Shown: one piece after another, positions 23,135-29,189 of the stretch
Layout: the number at the start of each line of letters is the position of its first letter
Position numbering within the stretch: position 1 is the first letter of the stretch
Source: Candidatus Latescibacterota bacterium
GTDB taxonomy: Bacteria > Latescibacterota > UBA2968 > UBA8231
Assembly (NCBI GenBank): GCA_022825185.1
Contig: JAJDYK010000320.1
Coordinates: 1 to 29,189 of the forward strand
Direction: 5' to 3'
DNA length: 29,189 bases
The notes under the pieces: generated by a model
Databases searched by the model: none
What the model was told of the DNA's origin: nothing
The model's input: the letters and a program-made list of their open reading frames with translations, nothing else
Made by a program: the position numbers and the translations under genes

Positions 23135-23866
23135 CTACTGAAACAACTGCACCGTCGGCTTGATTACTAGGAGGGGCACGCAGGCGCGGGGCGGCAGCGC
23201 GGCGACGAAGAGCGCGGCTTGGGCTAGCTCTTCGGGTTGCAGCATGGCGGCCCGGCGTTCGGCGCTGACGGGTTCGGGCCGCTGGGCCAAAATCGGCGTC
23301 TCGACCTCGCCGGGGCAAATCGCGCAGGCGCGGATGCCGAACTCGACTTCTTCTTCGTTGATCGAGTTCGTCAGAGCCACTGCCCCGTGCTTGGAGGCCG
23401 AGTACGCGGCTCCGGCCAGCTTGCTGGCTCGCAGACCAGCGATAGACGAGATGGTGATGATGAGGCCGTCGTTTTGTTGTCGCATTCCCGGCAGCACCGC
23501 CCGCACCATGTTGTACACCCCGGTGAGATTGATGGCAATGGTCTGATCCCAGTCCTCGGGTGCCACGTCGCCGACCGCGCGAGGATTGGTGTTGATGCCG
23601 GCGTTGTTGACTAGCACATCGACGGTACCCCACTCGGCCTCGACCGCGGACGCTAGGGCTTCGACCTCGTTGCGGTCGGATACGTCGCAGGAGTGGAGCA
23701 GGATGCGATCGGCATTGAGACCAGCGGCCGCAGCGGCGAGTAGCTCAGGACGTCGCCCGACAAACGCCACCCGCGCTCCTGCGTCGGCAAAACCGCGCGC
23801 TATGCCCGCGCCGATTCCAGTGCCCGCGCCGGTGACTATCACAACTTTATCGGTGAATTGTCCCAT
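23135..23866 (-). CDS. Short-chain dehydrogenase/reductase (SDR)
   Basis: The 243-residue classical SDR has TGAGTGIG (12-19) for the cofactor, NNAG (87-90), catalytic Ser141, Tyr155 and Lys159 (SASKHG), and the CPGEVETP segment after the active site. The arginine pair in VGRRPE (36-41) after the second strand favours NADP(H). Start at 23866: AAGGAAG is seven bases upstream, and the A of the ATG is also the last base of the previous gene's TAA. It is the last gene of the operon and presumably reduces or oxidises a ketone or alcohol in the same pathway as the flavin enzyme before it. Substrate unknown. Confidence 0.9.
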   Translation of the reverse strand: MGQFTDKVVIVTGAGTGIGAGIARGFADAGARVAFVGRRPELLAAAAAGLNADRILLHSCDVSDRNEVEALASAVEAEWGTVDVLVNNAGINTNPRAVGDVAPEDWDQTIAINLTGVYNMVRAVLPGMRQQNDGLIITISSIAGLRASKLAGAAYSASKHGAVALTNSINEEEVEFGIRACAICPGEVETPILAQRPEPVSAERRAAMLQPEELAQAALFVAALPPRACVPLLVIKPTVQLFQ

Positions 23867-25323
23867 TATTCCGCTTCCTTTTTGAGTGTCTGCAAGCGCT
23901 GAGCTTCCTCGCGCTGCTTGTAAAACGAGTCGAGGGGAAAGCAGCCGGAAATCATGCCGTTGCGCGGCGCAGTCGTGCAATCGGAAAACGTGCGGCAGAT
24001 AACGCGGCGTTGCATTTGGCCGGTTTGCAGCACGTCGCAGGGCAGGTCGGGATAGGACAGAACCATCCGCCCCAAGCCGATAAAATCCACCATGCCCGCC
24101 CGCACGAGGGCCTGCCCCACGTGCGGCAGATACTCCTGCAAGTAGGAATAACCCGACCCGACGAACAGGCTGCGCGGGAAGCGCGCCTTGAGCTGGGCGA
24201 CCATCGCCACTTGCCGCGCTACTCCGCACAGCGGGTCTTCCGGCGGCAGGTATCCATCGGAAGGGGGAAAGAGCGCTGGCCGCTGGATGTGCGGATTGTA
24301 ATAAGGACTGCCGCAGGACAAGTTAATCAGGTCCACGCCCAAGCTCTCCAACAAGGCGATGAACTGCTCGGCCTCGCCTAAGTCCATTTGCTGCGGATCG
24401 TCTTGATCGACCCCAAAGCCGTACTCGTAGGGCAGGCAGTTTTGGTACGGCTCGGGCACGCCGTGCCCCCGGTCCTCGTTGGGATCGGACCGGAAGGGCA
24501 CGAAGTCGAAAGCACTCAGCCGCACGCCAACGCCGAGGCCGGGTGCTCGGTTGCGGATTCCCTCGATGATGGAACGGACAAAGCGAGTGCGATTGGCAAA
24601 GGAGCCGCCAAAGGGTCCGGGCCGCGTAAACGCGCTGAGGAATTCGTGCCCTAGGTAGCCGTGGCAATGCTTGATATCTACGAAGTGGTAGCCTAGCTCA
24701 TGGGCGATTTGTGCGCCGGTGACGTAGCGGTCGATCAGCTCCTCAATATAGGCGTCCGTCAGGAGCGGATAGTCCGCGTCGAGACCGAATTTGCGGTCTA
24801 AGATTGGGTGGCGATAGAGAATGGCTGGCGCGGATTGGTCCTTGCGATAGGGCCGGCAAAACCGCCCCGAATGCGTCAGTTGCAGGCCGAGGAGTAGGTC
24901 GTCGGTGGTGCCGAAGCGCTCGTCGTGCGCCGCTATGAGGATGTCGCGGAGTTCGGCCATGCCGGCGCGGTTTTCCTCGCGCGCCATGAGTTGGTTCGGG
25001 TTGGCGCGGCCCTCGGGCACCACGGCAAACGCCTCTCCACCCCAGATGAGCTTGGCCCCGCTGCGCCCGAAATTTAGCCAGCGGCGGCGCGTCAAATCGC
25101 TCGGCTGGCCGTCTTCGGTTCCATCCCATCCTTCCATCGGCTGAATGGCAAAGCGGTTGCCGATGCGGTGGCCGTTGCTGTGGGCTGGTTGGGCTAGCGG
25201 GGAAGTGGGAGCGGTTTCGATCTGGTCGTCGCAGGGCATTTCCGCGCTCAAACGGGCTAGATGGGCGCGGAAATCTGCGGCCTGCTTAAAGCTGGAGATG
25301 CGCGGATAGCGCGTCTTGGCCAT
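23866..25323 (-). CDS. NADH:flavin oxidoreductase, old yellow enzyme family
   Basis: The 485-residue TIM barrel has [11 protein letters not shown] (58-68) for FMN binding, LTHSGRF (149-155), [12 protein letters not shown] (219-230) as the active-site histidine segment, and [13 protein letters not shown] (236-248). These are in the order seen in 2,4-dienoyl-CoA reductase/OYE-like proteins. The C-terminal tail contains CRTFSDC and a further Cys before FPLD, reminiscent of the iron-sulfur cysteines of dienoyl-CoA reductases but with different spacing. There is no C-terminal NAD-binding domain, so it is a single-module enzyme. GGGAGG precedes the ATG, which shares one base with the stop of the Lgt-like gene (TGATG). 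It probably reduces an activated C=C bond using FMN. Confidence 0.85.
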   Translation of the reverse strand: MAKTRYPRISSFKQAADFRAHLARLSAEMPCDDQIETAPTSPLAQPAHSNGHRIGNRFAIQPMEGWDGTEDGQPSDLTRRRWLNFGRSGAKLIWGGEAFAVVPEGRANPNQLMAREENRAGMAELRDILIAAHDERFGTTDDLLLGLQLTHSGRFCRPYRKDQSAPAILYRHPILDRKFGLDADYPLLTDAYIEELIDRYVTGAQIAHELGYHFVDIKHCHGYLGHEFLSAFTRPGPFGGSFANRTRFVRSIIEGIRNRAPGLGVGVRLSAFDFVPFRSDPNEDRGHGVPEPYQNCLPYEYGFGVDQDDPQQMDLGEAEQFIALLESLGVDLINLSCGSPYYNPHIQRPALFPPSDGYLPPEDPLCGVARQVAMVAQLKARFPRSLFVGSGYSYLQEYLPHVGQALVRAGMVDFIGLGRMVLSYPDLPCDVLQTGQMQRRVICRTFSDCTTAPRNGMISGCFPLDSFYKQREEAQRLQTLKKEAE

Positions 25324-26075
25324 CAAGAGGCCTCCCGGCGTTGCAGATACAGCATCAGCCCCAAGCCGAAGGCGATCATGGCGATGCTGAGAAGCTGGGC
25401 TTGGCTCAGGCCCCACAGCGCCGGCGGATTGATCCGAATGAACTCTACTAAGAATCGCGCCAGTCCGGCGAGGATGAGATAGAAGCTGAACGACAGGCCC
25501 GGAGGCTCGAAGCGGGTGCGCATTTTCCACAGGAAGGCCGCGATCCCCAAGTGCGAGAGGGTTTCGTACACGGGCGCGGGATGGACCTTTTCAAGGGTCG
25601 GCACCACTCCGTCGGGATAGGCCATGCCCCAGGGAAGATCCGTCGGCACCCCATAGTCGCCATCGCCGGCGAGTTGGCAGCCGATTCGCCCGATCCCGTA
25701 GCCCACGGCAAGGGCAATGCCCACTGCGTCGGCGACATGGCCCAGCGGCGCATTGTGGCGGCGAATTTGCCACAGCACGCCAGCAGCGGCGACGACAAAT
25801 CCTCCGTACCAAGTCAGGCCGTAGCCGGAAAATGTCAGGTCGAATACCTCGCCCCAAGTCTCAGGCGAGGTTTCAAAGAGCACAAAGTAGAGCTTGGCCC
25901 CGACTAGCCCGCCGATCATGCAGGTGGTGACAATCGTCGATCCTAGGTCTTTGTGTAGTCCTTGGCGCTTGAACTCGCTATTGAGCACGCGTAGGGCTGC
26001 CAAGAAACCAAGGGCGACCATGAGGCCAAACGTGCCAATACTAATGGGGCCGATCTCAAATAGGTAGGGATACAT
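25323..26075 (-). CDS. Divergent prolipoprotein diacylglyceryl transferase (Lgt) family protein
   Basis: The 250-residue protein has about seven membrane helices. [18 protein letters not shown] (125-142) corresponds to the Lgt signature and keeps its essential arginine (Arg130), and HPAPVYE (165-171) matches the HPSQLYE segment. Compared with E. coli Lgt, the important His103 position (FHGG) is Tyr90 (WYGG), and the conserved Asn after GRLG is Cys133. The family attaches diacylglyceryl to lipoprotein cysteines at the outer face of the inner membrane. With these changes it may be a paralogue with another acceptor. Its position two bases after a large lipid-synthesis fusion and one base before an oxidoreductase supports a role in unusual lipid handling. 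The true lgt may be elsewhere. Confidence 0.78.
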   Translation of the reverse strand: MYPYLFEIGPISIGTFGLMVALGFLAALRVLNSEFKRQGLHKDLGSTIVTTCMIGGLVGAKLYFVLFETSPETWGEVFDLTFSGYGLTWYGGFVVAAAGVLWQIRRHNAPLGHVADAVGIALAVGYGIGRIGCQLAGDGDYGVPTDLPWGMAYPDGVVPTLEKVHPAPVYETLSHLGIAAFLWKMRTRFEPPGLSFSFYLILAGLARFLVEFIRINPPALWGLSQAQLLSIAMIAFGLGLMLYLQRREAS

Positions 26076-26077
26076 AA

Positions 26078-29000
26078 TCAGATATTTTTGCGGCCGAGCG
26101 CCTCGATCTGTCGCTTGAGCGCCGCGGCGATTTCGTAGTATATCTCATAGGGACTCAATGCTTCGGCGGATTCCTTAAAAGAGGTGGTTTCTAGGGGAGA
26201 GCCAAAGAGCAGGCGCAAGGGGTGGCGCGATGGTGTGCGCGTCCCCTTGGGCAGGGCTTCGCGGGTGCCGGCAATGTGCAGGGGCACTACGGGCGCATCC
26301 AGTTCGTAGGCCAAAAGCCCCACGCCCGCCTTAAACGGCTGTAGCTGGCCGTTGAGCGAGCGCGTGCCTTCGGGAAAGACCAACAACGGGCGGCGCACCC
26401 CCACCGATTGCCGCGCCCGCACCAAGCCGGCGGCGAAGTTGTCGTGGCCGTCGAAGGGGATGGCGTTGACAAAGGTGGACAAAAACCAGCGCAACTCGGA
26501 GTCGGTAAGGTAATGCTCGCTGGTTGCGATATTGAGGTGATCGACATGGGAGCACACGGCCGCGTACACGCAGGCACCATCGAGGTGGCTGGTGTGATTG
26601 GCGGCAATCAGGTAGGGCCGATCTTGGGGCAAGTGCTCTAGGCCACCGGCCCGGAAGTCGAAAAAGCGGCGGAACAAAGAGCCGCCGGTCTCCCACAAAA
26701 TTTCCTGCAGCATATTTTTGCCAGACTCGCTCTCTGGCTCGGCACTCGGCTCGGCGTGCAAGATGCTCGACCAGTACGCGGGCGACTGCTCCACTTCCCA
26801 GTCCACCCCATCTTGCAAGTGAGCTTCCAGCCGCGCCAAGACGCTGCGGAGCGTGTCCTGTGGCTGTAAAAGTCCATCGACTTGGGTTCCCAGCCGTTGG
26901 CCGAGCCACGCGGCGAATTCTACGGCCATCAGCGAATCCAGCAAGGTGTCGAGCGGCGCATCTAGGTGAGCGGCTACCTCCCCGGTGCTCAGCCCCGCGA
27001 GCAGGCCGATTTGGCGCTGGATCGCCCGCTCCCATTCCGGCAGAGCCGTGTCTGGGCAGTCTTCGCGCTCGATGGCGGACAACAGGGCTTGGCGGTTCAC
27101 GGTGCCGTCGTCTAGCCTCGGCAGTGGTTGGGTCCAAAAGTGCAAGTGTTGGATCCGGTGATGGCTGGGCAAGGTGCGCGAAATTTCGTATGAGTGCGCT
27201 TGGATGGCCTCGCGCAAGTCGTCGGCCTGCTCGGCCTCGCGGGTGAGCACGGCTATGCCGTGTAATTCTTCGCCCCCGGTGCGCGCCGAAGGCACGCCGA
27301 CTACGCTTAGCTCGGCTACGTGCGGCAAGCCGTGGTAAAGCGACTCGACTTCGCGGGGATAGACATTGTGGCCAGCCCCGTTGACGATTAAGTCTTTGCT
27401 CCGCCCTTCGACGAAGAGGTAGGCGTCGTCGTCGAGGCGGCCAAGGTCGCCGGTGTGTAGCCACCCATCCTGCAACACCGCTTGGGTCAGCTCCTCTTGG
27501 GAAAAATACCCCTCCATGATGTTGGCACCGCGCACTAAAACCTCGCCGACGCCGCGCTCGTCTGGCTCGGCGATTTGCACTTGCTGCCCGGGCAGCACCT
27601 GTCCCACTGACCTGGCTCTGCCCTGGTGGGGCGTGTTGACCGCCACGACGGAGGCCGCTTCGCTGAGGCCGTAGCCTTGGCAAATCGCTACGCCGAGACG
27701 CTCATATGTGCCGACGAGATCGTCGGACAGGGGGGCTCCGACGCTGACGACTCGCCGCAAAGCGGCTAGCCCCGTTGTGGCTTCGGCTCCGAGGCGCTCG
27801 ACGCGCTCGGCCAAGACGTGCAGTAGGCGCGGTGCGGTCAACAGCATGGTCGTGCCTGTATCGCGCAGAGTGCGGAGCATCTCGCGGCTGTTGACGGACT
27901 CTAAATACGTGATGGTGGCCCCACCGAGCAGCGGCAGCAGCAAGCCGCTGGTAAATTCGAGGGCTTGATGCAGCGGCAGGGTCGAGAGCATGCGGTCGGA
28001 TTCGTAGATGCGCAGCACCTCGCCTTGGGCGAGGACGTTGGAAATGAGGTTGCGATGGCTCAACACCACTCCGCGCGGCTCGACGACCGAAGTGAAGATG
28101 ATCGACGCTGTGGCGTCTGGATTGACCCTTGGTCGCTTCCAACGACCTTTTTTGGCGGACGCGGCTGGCGCGAGAGCGTGCCCGAACGGCAGCCCATCGC
28201 GATCTACATTGAAAAAGGCCATTTCCTTGTGGGCGGCCACGCCCTCGGGCGAGAGTTGGGAAAAGCGCTTTTCCGTTGCAATCAGCGCCCGCGCTTGGAC
28301 GAAGTCGCACAGCCTCCAAATGTCTTCATCGCGCATCTGCGGGCTGATGGGCACGACGGCTAGCCCAAGCAAGCTGGCCGCCATGTAGGCGACGACCCAC
28401 TCCGGCCCGTTGTCCCCGCACAGCAGGACCCGCGCACCAGCCGACAGGCCCTGTGCTTGCCAACCGAGCGCCACGCGCTCGGCGCGGGTGAGCAACTCGT
28501 TGTAGCTGATCCGCGTCCAGCCGGATTGGTGCTCGATTTGCAAGGCCGTCTTGGCGGCGTAGCGACCGCAGGCCCAGCGCAATAGGTCCGGGATTGTGCG
28601 GATGCTTTCCTCAATGCGCCAACGCTGCTCCTCGCCCCCCACTTCGCTCGGTGCTGCGCTCAACGGCTCTTGGTCGTCGTCGGACCCGCCCAACTCGTGG
28701 CGTCGGAGGCCAGGTAGGTGGGTCTTTTGATAGTATTGATACCAGTCAATCCGCCGCACGTCCATGTTGAAGATCCGCTGCTCCTCGGGGGGCAGTGACT
28801 CGTAGAGGGCCAACATGCGCTTGGCTTCATAGCGGCAGTCGAGGGTCGTGTACGGGCTGAACAGGTCGATGAAGTACTGGACGCGCTTGAGGCGCGTCTT
28901 GAGCGCGGCCAAGCGGCGCTTTTTCTGGGCCGGTGCCCAGCGCTCGGGCAGGCACTCGTAGAGCTTTTGCTTTAGCTCCAGAGGATAGAGGTACTTCCAG

Positions 29001-29189
29001 TTGAAGGCGCGCTGAAAGCGGGCCACCGTCGGGAAGGTCCAATCCACTAGCTCGGGCCGCGAGCCGTCCTTGTTGAGGAGAGGGTGTTCCTCAAAGTAGC
29101 CCTTGACGTACTTGAACATCCGGGTGTTGGGCAGTGGGTTTTCTCCGCTGGTTGCCGCGTGGAAGACCTCCACTGAGGAAGTCGTAGCC
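26078..29189 (-). CDS. Reductase (FAR-type)/AMP-ligase/ACP/PlsC fusion, ElbD-like, N-terminus outside window
   Basis: The frame stays open to the window edge (…ATTSSVEVFHAATSGENPL), so the start and a presumed NAD(P)-binding reductase domain lie beyond it. Counting from the GTG at 29173: residues 1-160 resemble the C-terminal domain of alcohol-forming fatty acyl reductases (IDWYQYYQKTHLPGLR). About 190-700 is an AMP-binding ligase with YGLSEAA, GWLHTGDLG and GRSKDLIVNG. About 735-790 is an acyl carrier domain (DSLMAVEF, Ser near 745). About 830-1020 is a PlsC acyltransferase (NHTSHLDG, FPEGTRS). This is the architecture reported for myxobacterial ElbD, which makes ether lipids. Oddly, the ligase P-loop is TSVVEPRG instead of TSGTTGxPKG, and the A10 lysine is Thr (DDGTVNR). 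It is the first gene visible in the operon. Confidence 0.85.
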   Translation of the reverse strand, partial: ATTSSVEVFHAATSGENPLPNTRMFKYVKGYFEEHPLLNKDGSRPELVDWTFPTVARFQRAFNWKYLYPLELKQKLYECLPERWAPAQKKRRLAALKTRLKRVQYFIDLFSPYTTLDCRYEAKRMLALYESLPPEEQRIFNMDVRRIDWYQYYQKTHLPGLRRHELGGSDDDQEPLSAAPSEVGGEEQRWRIEESIRTIPDLLRWACGRYAAKTALQIEHQSGWTRISYNELLTRAERVALGWQAQGLSAGARVLLCGDNGPEWVVAYMAASLLGLAVVPISPQMRDEDIWRLCDFVQARALIATEKRFSQLSPEGVAAHKEMAFFNVDRDGLPFGHALAPAASAKKGRWKRPRVNPDATASIIFTSVVEPRGVVLSHRNLISNVLAQGEVLRIYESDRMLSTLPLHQALEFTSGLLLPLLGGATITYLESVNSREMLRTLRDTGTTMLLTAPRLLHVLAERVERLGAEATTGLAALRRVVSVGAPLSDDLVGTYERLGVAICQGYGLSEAASVVAVNTPHQGRARSVGQVLPGQQVQIAEPDERGVGEVLVRGANIMEGYFSQEELTQAVLQDGWLHTGDLGRLDDDAYLFVEGRSKDLIVNGAGHNVYPREVESLYHGLPHVAELSVVGVPSARTGGEELHGIAVLTREAEQADDLREAIQAHSYEISRTLPSHHRIQHLHFWTQPLPRLDDGTVNRQALLSAIEREDCPDTALPEWERAIQRQIGLLAGLSTGEVAAHLDAPLDTLLDSLMAVEFAAWLGQRLGTQVDGLLQPQDTLRSVLARLEAHLQDGVDWEVEQSPAYWSSILHAEPSAEPESESGKNMLQEILWETGGSLFRRFFDFRAGGLEHLPQDRPYLIAANHTSHLDGACVYAAVCSHVDHLNIATSEHYLTDSELRWFLSTFVNAIPFDGHDNFAAGLVRARQSVGVRRPLLVFPEGTRSLNGQLQPFKAGVGLLAYELDAPVVPLHIAGTREALPKGTRTPSRHPLRLLFGSPLETTSFKESAEALSPYEIYYEIAAALKRQIEALGRKNI

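Noticed and set aside
23867..24229. Long N-terminal extension of the SDR frame into the flavin enzyme gene
   Set aside because: The classical SDR begins at [13 protein letters not shown] (23866) with a good Shine-Dalgarno. The extension is an out-of-frame shadow of the OYE gene.
26331..27683. 450-codon - strand frame within the ElbD-like gene, and similar long GC-rich frames (for example 1455-2360 and 627-1076 on +)
   Set aside because: Arginine- and proline-rich translations with no recognisable motifs, lying in alternate frames of well-supported genes. This is typical of high-GC shadow frames.

Overview
This is a 29.2-kb piece of a bacterial genome. GC-rich metabolic blocks flank more A/T-rich accessory segments. 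There are no rRNA or tRNA genes, CRISPR arrays or recognisable transposases, and no gene-free stretch exceeds 300 bases. The gene mix is one D-aminoacylase-type amidohydrolase, one type I sulfatase, a second HxH amidohydrolase, a Gfo/Idh oxidoreductase, a ThDP enzyme, ankyrin/Sel1 repeat proteins and many toxin-antitoxin (TA) remnants. It recalls uncultured marine or sponge-associated lineages (Latescibacterota, Poribacteria or Entotheonella-like). That placement is inference from gene content only; no phylogenetic marker is present.

Left block (2-8338, + strand): a 5'-truncated N-acyl-D-amino-acid deacylase; a start-stop-overlapping membrane protein that looks like a bacterial homologue of the animal ANKH (progressive ankylosis) transporter; a degenerate palindromic repeat cluster; a ThDP enzyme; a membrane-fused spermidine-synthase-like protein with TPRs; and a Gfo/Idh oxidoreductase.

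Accessory segment A (8339-11270) is bracketed by a 20-bp near-identical direct repeat matching the 3' end of the Gfo/Idh gene. It holds an intact HigB/RelE-type toxin gene between two damaged copies of its antitoxin, both missing the helix-turn-helix part, followed by a Sel1-repeat trypsin-like protease.

Middle metabolic block (11343-14648): sulfatase and DUF2231 membrane protein on the - strand, and a metal-dependent amidohydrolase divergent from them across a short control region with a 19-bp tandem repeat.

Accessory segment B (14649-22980) looks like a defence island. A palindrome-rich promoter drives a two-gene unit: a ribbon-helix-helix/UPF0175 antitoxin-like protein and a 1239-residue SIR2 protein with a probable DUF4020-type C-terminus. 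On the other strand an AAA (OLD/RecF-like) ATPase is translationally coupled to a 217-residue partner, then to a second UPF0175 protein, then to a 22-codon stump of a PIN-type toxin. A membrane-anchored ankyrin-repeat protein lies downstream of the stump. The strongest candidates for an undescribed system are the UPF0175-SIR2 pair and the ATPase-partner-UPF0175 operon. In both, a UPF0175 antitoxin-like protein sits in an unexpected context.

Right block (23135-29189, - strand) is a tightly packed operon: a large reductase/AMP-ligase/ACP/PlsC fusion resembling myxobacterial ElbD (ether-lipid synthesis) that runs off the window, a divergent Lgt-like protein, an old-yellow-enzyme oxidoreductase and an SDR oxidoreductase. 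Genes overlap by one base or are two bases apart. The content suggests unusual lipid or envelope chemistry.
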